Shown piece by piece: positions 9,701-17,158 of a stretch of DNA of 34,708 nucleotides (position 1 is the first letter of the stretch; each line of letters begins with the position of its first letter). The position numbers were made by a program, and so were the translations under genes. The notes below the pieces were generated by a model, which was given only the letters and a program-made list of their open reading frames with translations, did no database searches and was not told the DNA's origin. The stretch covers positions 1 to 34,708 of the forward strand of contig JAKANS010000053.1 of the NCBI GenBank assembly GCA_021823625.1, read 5' to 3'. Source of the stretch: a bacterium (lineage in GTDB: Bacteria > Verrucomicrobiota > Verrucomicrobiia > Limisphaerales > J093).

Positions 9701-10441
9701 CGACTTGTCAGGATTTCGCACCACCTCGCCGTGCAGGGCCGACACTTCGAGCGCATACTCCGCACCGGCGTTGCCCACCAGCGACACCGCATCGAACCGG
9801 GCCACGCCCGACTTGTCGCTGTCGAACATCGTCAGGCCGACCGTGCCGGAGCTGAAAGTGCTGTCCTGCGCGGTGCCCTGCAACACGCCGTTGATGAAGA
9901 CCTGGATCGTGCCTTGGGTGCAGGCGACCTTGAGTGTGTTCCAGGCGCCGAAGCCGTTGACCAACTCCGGGCTGGAAGTCCAGTTCACCAAGGCAGACCG
10001 CGTGCCGTTCACGAACCGGGACAATTGCCAGTCGCCGCTTCCGAAGAATACCTTGTAGCCGTTCCACCAGTTGCCATCCGCATCCACTTGGCTGGGATCG
10101 CCGCGGAAGAATAATCCCAGATTGTCGGTCGAAGCGCCGGACGCCTTCATCATCCGCGCCTCAAAGACGAAATCGTCGAACGTGGCGTCGTAATAGACAG
10201 AACTGTTTTTCCCGCTTGCACTCCGCACCGCGTACTGCTGGTCGGTCACGGACCACGTGCCGTCCCTTACCACCCAGTTGTTGGCCATGCCGTCGGAGAA
10301 ATCTTCCGTGAAACCTCCCGCTTGGGCGCGCGGCAACCAGACCAACCAGGCGCAGGCCAGCAACAGACAGACCGCGGCTGACCTGATGGTCTTTCCGCAG
10401 TTGGGAACACGTTGGTTTCGAACGGTGCTGCTTTTGCTCAT
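6743..10441 (-). CDS. Large secreted multi-domain protein: LamG-like, beta-helix, Ig-like and LVIVD propeller
   Basis: The 1232-residue protein starts at ATG 10441, which opens a signal peptide ending PRAQA near residue 41. Domains in order: a concanavalin/LamG-like domain (about 45-205), an InlB B-repeat-like module (about 229-300; GYGFVEWSGDA and an ATF end), a small GPWEVV...FFRVVG module (about 300-380), a right-handed parallel beta-helix of the pectin-lyase type (about 385-690; TVPDDHPTITAAVNAAPAGG, many short N-x-L-T turns), two Ig/cadherin-like modules (about 745-925; LPAWL motif in both), and a C-terminal LVIVD-type beta-propeller (about 930-1232). No catalytic residues or cell-wall anchor are evident. 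Probably exported and binding or acting on a polysaccharide; the function is unassigned. Confidence 0.88.
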   Translation of the reverse strand: MSKSSTVRNQRVPNCGKTIRSAAVCLLLACAWLVWLPRAQAGGFTEDFSDGMANNWVVRDGTWSVTDQQYAVRSASGKNSSVYYDATFDDFVFEARMMKASGASTDNLGLFFRGDPSQVDADGNWWNGYKVFFGSGDWQLSRFVNGTRSALVNWTSSPELVNGFGAWNTLKVACTQGTIQVFINGVLQGTAQDSTFSSGTVGLTMFDSDKSGVARFDAVSLVGNAGAEYALEVSALHGEVVRNPDKSLYEAGEEVVLTAVPAPGYGFVEWSGDAAGAANPLTLTMDGDKQIVATFVAEVRVPLRITGSMVEDDGRMQITFAKGEPPAATFQLDSAPSVTGPWEVVENAEWADAGITGTFHVAVPEASGGRFFRVVGLPGEPPLDPGTLTVPDDHPTITAAVNAAPAGGTVRIRSGTYHERLQITKVVRLVGLGDTAPVIDAQGLGVGILVNTSQVKIENLQVINGWGAGIKLDGVSGCHLTDCRIRQVDGLPWEAGRGLWLVNATANTLTGLTVSQVRGGGNSAVPVTYNESYGVYLDNSPQNQLTGCQVETINERGEGRGIALSHSGHNSLTQCTIRQIRGQTGITYVGNLGLYIAEDGWDAYGVLLSNSSTVTLEGLTISDIAGGSGGVADNGPFGVSRGDPGTSYGVWAENSGTLVLKGCCLGGCDFGISLKGTTTAVIGGAPNDANAIHDHRKYALYNATPTAQNARANNWDTQTPDTVIYDQLDNPGYGRVDSTGFVYDRPPSFSSQPPTQAVANYRYEYRITTTDPDGDPVRLSAQDLPAWLTLSDAGDGTAVLQGTPTGQDLTQLTVVLTAASGKPIPKSVEQRFTLRVVSNLQFASQPATSVVAGTDYLYEVKVQPIHPVAVALGFTLPAWLQAVDHGDGTARITGHAPAADGEVEIVITATSAGETQEQRFTLEVRAADAVGCWNGAALLDVAAQGTLAYAVGLNGFYVIDCANPHSPTQIGVTAAGGSQVLVSGPTAVVIYENAFGLVEVAAPANPSLLKVYNMGDLQIRHGAWDGVRLYLLCSDLKLYILDLSDRYQANLKSATYMGSGAAYSRIDDLAFADRRVYCVDGYDMGLQILEVSDPALPERLDGWFGMWGGFAQVATTEGKVCITRQSGWENPQQQLCVIDPASPSAPQGTLALDGYPLNAPVPLAASQNFLYLLSATGAMAVDIANPSQPKVVRHYSGLTGELRQIAATGDRVFVAGEKGLFVDLAPSRNPAP

Positions 10442-10470
10442 GATTTTTTTCTGGGTTTTGAGAAAGCCTG

Positions 10471-10764
10471 TCACTCGCCGGGCACGGAGAAGAGGCTGGT
10501 GGTCGCCGGCTGAGCCACCGCGTGCGGCAGGTCTGAAAGAACGGATTGAACCGATGGCCAATCGGGAACCATCCCTGTCAACCCAGGGGCATGGACCGCG
10601 GGGCTGCCCGGAGAGTTCTCTTGGGCCGGGGCCAGCGGTGAAAGGAAGCTGACAGCGAGTCCCGGCAGCGTCAGGACTGCCCAAATTGCTGATGAGGAAA
10701 GTGCCGCGCTGGTTGTGCGGGCAGGCCGCCGGGAAGCGTGTCGAGGGAAAAGACTAAAGTTCAT
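10471..10764 (-). CDS. Possible small secreted protein upstream of the large beta-helix protein
   Basis: A 97-residue frame with a plausible signal sequence: basic start, hydrophobic SSSAIWAVLTLPGLAVSFLS and a cut site near LAPAQE. The mature ~50 residues are rich in Pro, Ser and Ala and match no family I know. It ends 29 bp before the large beta-helix gene on the same strand, so it may be a co-transcribed leader gene. An operator-like palindrome lies just upstream of its start. It could also be a chance frame in a 5' leader. Confidence 0.4.
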   Translation of the reverse strand: MNFSLFPRHASRRPARTTSAALSSSAIWAVLTLPGLAVSFLSPLAPAQENSPGSPAVHAPGLTGMVPDWPSVQSVLSDLPHAVAQPATTSLFSVPGE

Positions 10765-10772
10765 GATTATGG

Positions 10773-10795
10773 ATCACAAGTGGTGATGACATCAC
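10773..10795. promoter_or_regulatory. Operator-like palindrome with three ATCAC/GTGAT half-sites
   Basis: GTGATGACATCAC (10783-10795) is a perfect inverted repeat of six bases around a central base. A further ATCAC at 10773-10777 makes a second inverted pair with GTGAT at 10783-10787. The site sits 9-31 bases upstream of the start of the small secreted ORF. This is the only clear signal in the gene-free stretch 10765-11081. Binding of a regulator is inferred, not shown. Confidence 0.3.
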
Positions 10796-11081
10796 AGTGA
10801 GTGCTTCTCATTACTGAACGGCGCGCGACCGTATGCAACTCGTTCGCCCCATGCAACATAAAAAAGCCTCCGCGGTAGATGTTTTGCCGCTGCCCCTCAA
10901 AATGTAGGCGTTCCGGACGGCATCCTGCCCTTGAACCCGGCTGTCCGCGGCAGCACCGGGTGGCTTGCCAGCCCGCTGCCTTAGTCAGCGTCACCTTGCT
11001 GCGCGCTTGCACGGGGCGCTCCACTGCGGCGCGGGAGGTCGTGTAGGTTTGACCGTGGAGAACAGATGCAAACCGGCAGAT

Positions 11082-12495
11082 GGGTGCGTCAAGTTCAGCC
11101 CTTTGGTCAGGGGGGCCACCGAGGTAACGCGAGGCGGCGCGGACCGCGAGCCCTTACGCTCGCCGCGCCGCCGGTTGCACCTTCAGGCCGCGGCCAAGAG
11201 GGTCCCCGCCTCTCGACTGGGCAGCCGGTTCATGTTCCGGTACCGGCTGCCTTCCATCCATTCCTCGTGCTGCTCGGCCGCCACCGCCCGCACCCGCCGC
11301 CGGCAACTCGCTTCGTCCGGGAAGATGCGGATCCCCAGAGTCCACCGCTTGATCTCCGGGTTGAAGCGCTCCCGGAGATGGGTGCTCTTGTGCGGCTTGG
11401 GGTGCTCCCGCGGCAAGCGGTAGAACGTCCAGGTCTCCTCGCGGTTCGCCTCCCCCCAGGCGCCGAGCTTGGGCTACTTCCCCGCCCATTTTTCCAGCCA
11501 AAGCCGCCGGTCCCGCCGGGCCTCTTCCCCGTCGCGCCGCTCGGACCTCCCACGCCGCTCCGACAGGCAGTCGGCGGCGGCCTGGCGCGGCAGATGCTCC
11601 AAGGCGTTCCGCAGGAAGGGCACGTAGCCGCGCTGCCACCAGGCTTCCGGCAACCCCTCCCGCACCGCCGGGGCGATCCCCGGGGGAGCGTCGCGGACCA
11701 CCAACTGCACGCCCCGCAACCCCCGCGCCTGGAGCCCCCGCAGGAACCGCTGCCCACTCCCCGCGCGCTCCCGCGGGGCAGATGCCACCGCCTGTCCCTG
11801 CCGCCGCCCGTCCCCGTCGATCCCCGGCGCGATCCAGATCGCCCGGCCCCCGATCCCTCCGCCCTCCCGCACCCGCTCGTAGCGCGCATCCAAGATCACC
11901 TGCGGGAACTCCGGGTCCAGGGGTCGCCGGCTGAACTCCGCCCATGGCTCGTCTAACCGCTGCGTGATCGCACTGAGGCTGGAGGCGCTGAACTCATGGC
12001 CGCCGAGTTCTTCGGTGATCGCCGCCACTTTGCGCGTCGAGACGCCTGGCACGTACCTCTGCGCCAACGCCGCCACCAGCGCCTTTTCGCTGCGCTGGTA
12101 TGGCTCGAAGATCTGGGTGCTTAAATGGCCCGCCCGATCCTGCGGCACCCGCAACCCCAGCATCCCCACCCGCGGGATCAACCGCCGCCGGTAATACCCG
12201 CTGCGATACCCCACCCGCTGGTCGTTGCGCTCGTACTTGCCCGCCAGCAGGCATTCGGCCATCTCAATCTCCAGGATCGCTTGCCCCACCTCCTGGACCA
12301 CTGGCCGCAGGAAATCCTCCTGCGCCGCCAGCGCCGCGTTCACCGGCACCGCCGCTACCACCGCTTGCTTTCCTGTGCGGCTCGAGGTTTGGTTCTTTCG
12401 GGTCATGGTTTTGCCTTTCTTTTCACTGGGTTCGCTACACCCCCAGTGGCTTTACCAGGACCTTCCTTTTGTGCTGAACCTTCCCGACGCTACCC
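11082..12495 (-). mobile_element. IS256-family insertion sequence, about 1.4 kb
   Basis: The element contains an IS256-type transposase. Candidate ends are GGGTGCGTCAAGTTCAGC at 11082-11099 and, read on the minus strand from 12495, GGGTAGCGTCGGGAAGGTTC then AGC. They share GCGTC and GTTCAGC in the same order with an indel between. No target-site duplication is visible. The right end touches the second copy of the decayed transposase tail (from 12495), so the insertion or a later deletion truncated that remnant. An alternative inner pair (GTGTAG at 11041 and 12435-12440) cannot be excluded. Confidence 0.55.
11183..12406 (-). pseudogene. IS256-family (Mutator-type) transposase with one in-frame amber stop
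   Basis: From ATG 12406 a single frame runs 408 codons to TGA 11183, interrupted only by TAG at 11474-11476 (codon 311). The DDE triad is complete: Asp173 in VILDARYERVRE, Asp239 in LVVRDAPPGI, and Glu351 in RERFNPEIKRW after the stop. The conserved YVPFLRNALEHLP is present. The context GK-stop-PKLGAW corresponds to K-Y-P-K-L in relatives, so a Tyr codon changed to TAG is likely. Length is typical of the family (about 400). The 310-residue product ending at the stop lacks the catalytic Glu and should be inactive, unless the stop is read through or is a sequencing error. Confidence 0.88.
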
Positions 12496-12700
12496 GAATT
12501 GCGTTCGCCGGACATCGTGCGGCCGGGGCGCCCGCCGCCGGGCGCTGGCGGGTGGTGGCGCGGCTGGGCTGGGAACTGCCGCCACGACCGAAAATCGTGG
12601 AGCAGCCCACACGGGCGTGCCGAAAAACGCGCCTTCAAAAATGCAACTCATTGCCAATCGAGCTGCGCCTCGCGACTACGGACGAACTTGGGGTAACCGG
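12495..12700 (+). repeat. Direct repeat, copy 2 (206 bp, transposase C-terminal remnant)
   Basis: Nearly identical to 6371-6609 but lacking 33 bp between two TGGCGCGGC direct repeats; the loss keeps the reading frame (VVARLGWELPPRPKIVEQP instead of VVARPEPARAPLLARLGW). Otherwise about three substitutions are seen. It encodes the C-terminal tail of an IS1634/IS4-like transposase in the plus direction. Its left edge coincides with the right end of the IS256 element. Confidence 0.93.
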
Positions 12701-12760
12701 CCCGCCCCGATGGGTGCAAGCTTGCGGACCTGATCGCGCGGATATCGGTTCGGCCCGCAT

Positions 12761-13450
12761 TCAGCGGCGGCGGTTGTACGAATCCAGCGCGTACTTCCGG
12801 CGTGCAAGTTCGGTTGCGTGCGCGAGCCGGCCGGAGTCAGGCGTCCATTGCTCCCAAACTGCCTGCCAGCCTTCGGTGGCGAGGGCGCAAACTTCACGCT
12901 CCCACGCTGTGCGCTCGCAACCCGCCGGCGGCTGGACCGAGCCTTGAATGAGCAGGCCGGACTTGGTCCGACGCTGCGCCGCGCCGGCGATCTTGGCGCC
13001 GCGCCACAGGACATCGAATTGTTCCCAGCGGACAAAGCAGTGGGTCGGGGGGCCGGCCGCAGTGGTGGGCGCGAGTTCGGTCGGGACTCCCAAGCGCTCG
13101 AACGCCCGCTGCAGCCAGACGTGAAGTTGCTCGTAGCTTTCGCGGGCGCGCAGCCGGTACCACCAATGGTTCGGTGGGAACACCAGCGTGTAAGTCCAGT
13201 CCCGATCGTGCGGCACCACGCCGCCGCCGGTGGGGCGCCGGATCAGCGGCCGCAGCGGCGTCAGCTTCTCCACATCGGCGAAGCGTTGGGAGTAGCCGAA
13301 GGTGGCCGCAGGTTCGGTCCAACCGTAAAAGCGCAACACCGGCCCGCCCAATTCCGGCGCGGCCTCGAGCAGCGATTCGTCCAGCGCCATGTTCCACGCA
13401 GGGGCTCCGGAGCCAGAAGCGAGCAACCGCCATCGTTCCGAATTCGACAT
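12761..13450 (-). CDS. Lipoate-protein ligase A / BPL-LplA-LipB family protein
   Basis: The 229-residue protein has the BPL_LplA_LipB fold: RFYGWTEPAATFGYSQ near the start, the signature RRPTGGGVVPHDRDWTYTL near 70-90, and the lysine in GAKIAGAAQRRTKSGLLIQGS near 150-165 that contacts the lipoyl/acyl adenylate. Members attach lipoate or octanoate to the E2 and H proteins of 2-oxoacid dehydrogenases and glycine cleavage. It is a short form without the LplA accessory domain, so a lipoyl/octanoyl transferase role (LipM/LipL type) is also possible. ATG 13450 is preferred to TTG 13462. It is the last gene of a closely spaced four-gene minus-strand run. Confidence 0.88.
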   Translation of the reverse strand: MSNSERWRLLASGSGAPAWNMALDESLLEAAPELGGPVLRFYGWTEPAATFGYSQRFADVEKLTPLRPLIRRPTGGGVVPHDRDWTYTLVFPPNHWWYRLRARESYEQLHVWLQRAFERLGVPTELAPTTAAGPPTHCFVRWEQFDVLWRGAKIAGAAQRRTKSGLLIQGSVQPPAGCERTAWEREVCALATEGWQAVWEQWTPDSGRLAHATELARRKYALDSYNRRR

Positions 13451-13504
13451 GGCGGCATCCAACCAGAGCCGCAGCGGTGCCGGAAGCCGGGAAGCGATCT
13501 GCGT

Positions 13505-14821
13505 TCAGGGTTTGACGAAGAGCCGCGCGTCTTGCGCCGGGATCGCAAACTCCGCGGCGACCCGACGCGTGGTCATGTCCTTCAGCGCGTCGGCGAGCTT
13601 CACGGTCACGGCTGCGGGCGTTGGGTTCACGATCGCCACCCCGCGCTCGAACTGCCGGCTGTAGGTGCCCGCCGCAAAAACATCGCGCCGGTACGCCTCC
13701 CGCGCAGTCCCAAGGTCGGCGTCGTACTCGTCAAACCACCAGAGTTGGCCGTGGAGGCAATCGCCGCGGTCGAAGCCGAAATAGCCTTCGCCCAGCAACG
13801 TGGTGCCCAGTCCCAGCCGCATCCGCCGCCGGTCGTCATCGGACAGCGTCGCGAGCCGCTCCGCTTGTTCGAGCGTGCGTTCGTGCCGCACGTCCACGAC
13901 GGCAAAGAAGACTGCCGGCTGGGGCTTCGCCCGAGTCAGGCAGGTCTGATGGCCGTCCCAGAGGGTATTCCAACCGGGCACGCCGAATTCGTCGCCCAGC
14001 GCATTCTCGTGCAGGCAACCATTTGCGTGCGCGAAGTAAGGACAGCCAGCCGGCCAGGGAGGGCCGCCGTTGCCAACGATGATGGCGCCCGGCGCGAGCT
14101 GGCGGAGTCGCTCCGCGGCCAGCGCCTGACCCCGCACCCACGCCGCCTCGTCGGTGGAGTCACAGCGCCCGTCGCCGTCGAGATCGGCACGCAGCCAGTT
14201 GCCGGGCGAGAGGATGTCGAACAAGACGCCGTCGTATTGACCGGCTCGCAGGTAGTTGGTCGCAACGAACGCCGCCGCGTATTTCGGCCAGGCGAAATCG
14301 CCGGCGTAAGGATTCATGAAGCGACCTCCCCACGGCGCAATGATCGGCCGGCACTCCGCATCGCGACAGAACCAATCGCCCTTGCCCTGCCGCGGTATTC
14401 CACGAGCGATGGCCATGCCGCCGGGCTCCTGTCCGAGCGGAATCCAGGCAAGAATGTTGAGGCGCGGGTTGGTCGCGCGCATGAGCGCCAGCGAGAGCCC
14501 CTGCCGGGCCACATCGTCCGGGTTCAGGATGACGACGTTCCATTGCGCCAGGCGCTCCTCGCGGTGGTCCACCTGGCTTTCGGCAAGCCAGCGATGGTGG
14601 TAATTGACCAGGCGCGGATACGTCCGGGACACCCGATTCGTTGGCGGCAGACGCCAGCCGGGACTCGACCCAGCTCCAGCCATGACGCGGGACGTGAGAA
14701 TTCCTTGCGCGAGACCGGCGGCCAGGCCAACGGCAACCAACCCGGCCTTGCGCCGCGCTGGCCCGCGACTTCGCGCTCCACGCTCGCGCAGCCGGAGCTG
14801 GTCTGGTGGTAAATCCTGCAT
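13505..14821 (-). CDS. Putative secreted glycoside hydrolase (GHL15-like TIM barrel)
   Basis: The 438-residue protein has a hydrophobic export-like segment near residues 26-45. The body resembles the hypothetical glycosyl hydrolase family 15 group: YPRLVNYHHRWLAES, YDGVLFDILSPGNW with a candidate acidic residue after a beta strand, GAIIVGNGGPPWP, FGFDRGDCLHGQLWWFDEYD near the end, and a C-terminal beta domain that closes such barrels. An EF-hand/dockerin-like calcium loop, DLDGDGRCDSTDE, sits inside the barrel near residue 218. The substrate is unknown. It lies 36 bp downstream of endonuclease III and 54 bp upstream of the lipoate ligase start. Confidence 0.7.
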   Translation of the reverse strand: MQDLPPDQLRLRERGARSRGPARRKAGLVAVGLAAGLAQGILTSRVMAGAGSSPGWRLPPTNRVSRTYPRLVNYHHRWLAESQVDHREERLAQWNVVILNPDDVARQGLSLALMRATNPRLNILAWIPLGQEPGGMAIARGIPRQGKGDWFCRDAECRPIIAPWGGRFMNPYAGDFAWPKYAAAFVATNYLRAGQYDGVLFDILSPGNWLRADLDGDGRCDSTDEAAWVRGQALAAERLRQLAPGAIIVGNGGPPWPAGCPYFAHANGCLHENALGDEFGVPGWNTLWDGHQTCLTRAKPQPAVFFAVVDVRHERTLEQAERLATLSDDDRRRMRLGLGTTLLGEGYFGFDRGDCLHGQLWWFDEYDADLGTAREAYRRDVFAAGTYSRQFERGVAIVNPTPAAVTVKLADALKDMTTRRVAAEFAIPAQDARLFVKP

Positions 14822-14857
14822 GGCGCTGGGTCCGGTTCCGAGCTGCTCAGGCAGCCA

Positions 14858-15559
14858 TCACGAGGCGGGTCGTTCCGCAACCGGAGGCTGCCCGCCTTTC
14901 CGGCGCGCCACGCGATGGGCGTCCACAGAGCTGCCGGCCGAGAGACAGAGGTCGCGAATCTCGCACCCAGCGCAATCGGGCTTCCGTGCCGAGCAACGCC
15001 TTCGCCCGTGCCAGATCAGCCAGTGGCTGAAAAGCGTCCAGTGCTCGCGCGGCACCAGCTTCATCAGCACCTGCTCGATCTTTTCCGGCACAGTCTCGAC
15101 GGTGAGTCCCAAGCGTTGGCTGAGCCGCGCCACGTGCGTGTCCACCACGATGCCTTCGTTCAAGCCGAAGGCGTTTCCGAGAATCACGTTCGCGGTCTTG
15201 CGGCCAACGCCGTTCAAGGCGACGAGTTCCGCCATCGTGCGCGGGATCTGTCCGCCGTGCCGTTCCACCAGTTTGCGGCAGCAGGCCTGGATGTTTTTCG
15301 CCTTCGCGCGGAAGAAGCCGGCGGTTTTGATCGCCGCCTCCAACTCGCTGGCGGGCGCCTCCGCATAATCCGCGGCCGTCCGGTACTTCTTGAACAGGTC
15401 GGCCGTGACCAGGTTCACCCGCTTGTCGGTGCATTGCGCGGAAAGGATCGTGGCGACGAGCAGCTCCAGCGGACTGGCGTGGTTGAGCTCGCAATGAGCG
15501 TCCGGGTAGGCCCGCCGGAGACCGTCGATGATCCGCGCCACGCGGACGGTTTGGGTCAT
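14858..15559 (-). CDS. nth: Endonuclease III (DNA glycosylase/AP lyase)
   Basis: The 233-residue enzyme removes oxidised pyrimidines and cuts the abasic strand in base-excision repair. The helix-hairpin-helix LNGVGRKTANVILG carries the catalytic Lys121, and VVDTHV carries Asp140. Four cysteines, C189-x6-C196-x2-C199-x5-C205, form the 4Fe-4S loop. Start ATG 15559 gives the typical N-terminus; a longer upstream frame has no family match. The secreted hypothetical gene ends 23 bp before it, suggesting one transcript. The last 28 residues after Cys205 form a short basic tail. Confidence 0.96.
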   Translation of the reverse strand: MTQTVRVARIIDGLRRAYPDAHCELNHASPLELLVATILSAQCTDKRVNLVTADLFKKYRTAADYAEAPASELEAAIKTAGFFRAKAKNIQACCRKLVERHGGQIPRTMAELVALNGVGRKTANVILGNAFGLNEGIVVDTHVARLSQRLGLTVETVPEKIEQVLMKLVPREHWTLFSHWLIWHGRRRCSARKPDCAGCEIRDLCLSAGSSVDAHRVARRKGGQPPVAERPAS

Positions 15560-15582
15560 CGGCGGGCGTTTGCGCGGAAGCT

Positions 15583-16047
15583 TCACTTGGCTTGGGCGGT
15601 GGCGAGCCACGGCATGATGGCTTCGGGTTGGGTGTCGAAATCCAGGATCTGCACCACCCACTGCTGGTCCGCGCGACAGACCAGGAACCGCGCATACAAC
15701 GCGCCGCGCTCGAAGTTCAGCGTGAGGTAGAGGAACTGCGAAGTCCGGCCGATCTCGCGCGTCTCGATCAACTCGTACGAGCGGTAATTGCCGAGGATCC
15801 CGGCGAGCCGCTTGAGCCGCTGCTCAGCCGCCGATTTCGCGCGCTCGTTCCGTTCCAGGATGCCGCCTTGGAACCAGGTATCGACCGCGGGTTGCGGCCC
15901 GCCGCTGGCCAACAAGGTCAGGCCGCTTTGAACGATGGGTGGCAGTGCGGGGCTCGGCTCCGCCGCTGCGAGTGCGAGCGACCACGCGCAAACGAACCCG
16001 AGACCGATCGCGCGGAGCGAGCGCTTGATGTTGTGTGGACGGTTCAT
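15583..16047 (-). CDS. Secreted protein of unknown function
   Basis: The 154-residue protein starts at ATG 16047, which opens a signal peptide (GLGFVCAWSLALAAAEP). The mature part has a helical N-half (about 50-90) and a beta-strand half with YLTLNFERGALYARFLV and QQWVVQILDFDT. This resembles small nuclear-transport-factor-2/DUF4440-like or DUF3887-like folds, but I cannot name the family with confidence. It is the first gene of a four-gene run ending with the lipoate ligase. Confidence 0.75.
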   Translation of the reverse strand: MNRPHNIKRSLRAIGLGFVCAWSLALAAAEPSPALPPIVQSGLTLLASGGPQPAVDTWFQGGILERNERAKSAAEQRLKRLAGILGNYRSYELIETREIGRTSQFLYLTLNFERGALYARFLVCRADQQWVVQILDFDTQPEAIMPWLATAQAK

Positions 16048-16288
16048 GGCAGTTGTCTTCGATTGGGTGACGATTGGCAGTTCTTGGAATGGCACCCGAC
16101 ACGGGTCCACTCCAGTTCCCGGATCGACTGGGAAACTCGTCGCGGCGGCGGGGTTTGTCGAGCGGCTTCAGCGCCGAGGCAACCAAGATGAACGCCAGGT
16201 GCGCCAGCAGGGCGAGGTCCGGCGCGCGCAGCTCTCCACCGCGGAAAACCGCTTCCCTTCGCCGGGGGAACCGCGTTGAATCCCGCGC

Positions 16289-17158
16289 ATGAAAGCATTC
16301 TTCCGCGCAGTTCTCGCTTCGGCCGCGCTGGCCGCGGGCACGTTGTTCACCGCTCAAGCCGGCGGGGTCGGCACGAGCAAGGATTACAAAGGCCCGACCG
16401 GCCTCCAGCTCTACAGCCTCCGCGACGAATTCGCCAAGGACGTCCGCAGCACGCTCGACCAGATCCGCAAATACGGTTTCAAGTACGTGGAGCTCGCCGG
16501 CACGTATGGCTGGTTGCCGCGCGACTTCCGCCAGGCACTCGCGGAACGCGGCTTGAAGGCGGTGTCCGGCCACTTCGCCTACGAACGCTGGCGCGACGAG
16601 CCGGAGCTGGTCCTGCGCGACGCCAAGGCGCTCGGTTTGAAATACGCCGGCTGCGCCTGGATTCCCCACCAGGGCGATTTCACCGAGGCCACGTGCCTCG
16701 ACGCCGCCCGCGTCTTCAACCGCGCCGGCGAACTGGCCGCGCGGCAGGGCATCAAGTTCTTCTATCACACCCACGGCTACGAGTATCAGCCCCACGGCGG
16801 TGGCACCCTGTTCGATCTCTTGATGGCGAAGACTGATCCCAAGCTCGTGTTCTTCCAGATGGACCTGCTCTGGACCGTGTTTCCTGGCCAGGACCCGGTG
16901 AAGCTGCTCGAGCAGTACCCGAAGCGCTGGGTGCTCATGCACCTCAAGGATCTCAAGAAAGGCGTCAAAGGCGACCTGACCGGCGGCACCGACGTGAAGA
17001 ACGACGTCATCCTCGGCACCGGCCAGATGAACTTCCCCGCGATCTTCAAGGCCGCCAAGAAAACGAAGATCAAGTACTACTTCATCGAAGACGAATCACC
17101 CTGGTCGGTGACGCAGATCCCGCAAAGTCTGCGCTTCCTCGAACGCGTCTCCTGGTGA
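16289..17158 (+). CDS. Exported sugar phosphate isomerase/epimerase-like protein (AP endonuclease 2-type TIM barrel)
   Basis: The 289-residue protein has a signal peptide (FRAVLASAALAAGTLFTAQA), then a xylose-isomerase-like TIM barrel: TGLQLYSLRDEF as first strand, YVELAGTYG, FYHTHGYEYQ, FFQMDLLW, VLMHLKDLK and KYYFIEDE as later strands. The barrel carries candidate metal ligands (Glu in VELAG, His in THGYE, Asp in QMDLLW, His in MHLKD, Glu in FIEDE). Cytosolic relatives isomerise sugars or inositols; exported forms like this are common in Verrucomicrobiota and Planctomycetota. The substrate is unknown. It is monocistronic as far as seen; 17159-17429 shows no gene. Confidence 0.9.
   Translation: MKAFFRAVLASAALAAGTLFTAQAGGVGTSKDYKGPTGLQLYSLRDEFAKDVRSTLDQIRKYGFKYVELAGTYGWLPRDFRQALAERGLKAVSGHFAYERWRDEPELVLRDAKALGLKYAGCAWIPHQGDFTEATCLDAARVFNRAGELAARQGIKFFYHTHGYEYQPHGGGTLFDLLMAKTDPKLVFFQMDLLWTVFPGQDPVKLLEQYPKRWVLMHLKDLKKGVKGDLTGGTDVKNDVILGTGQMNFPAIFKAAKKTKIKYYFIEDESPWSVTQIPQSLRFLERVSW

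Noticed and set aside
10767-11024. Minus-strand frame of 85 codons upstream of the small secreted ORF
   Set aside because: No signal peptide, no motif, irregular composition; overlaps the operator-like region.
12818-14812. Plus-strand open frame of 664 codons opposite the lipoate ligase and GHL15-like genes
   Set aside because: It is antisense to two well-supported genes, has no family likeness, and its composition (many Arg, Pro, Gly) is that of a shadow frame in GC-rich DNA.
16140-16260. Hydrophobic minus-strand stretch (ALLAHLAFILVASALKPLDK) between the secreted gene and the isomerase
   Set aside because: No start codon with a ribosome site gives a sensible protein; most likely chance.
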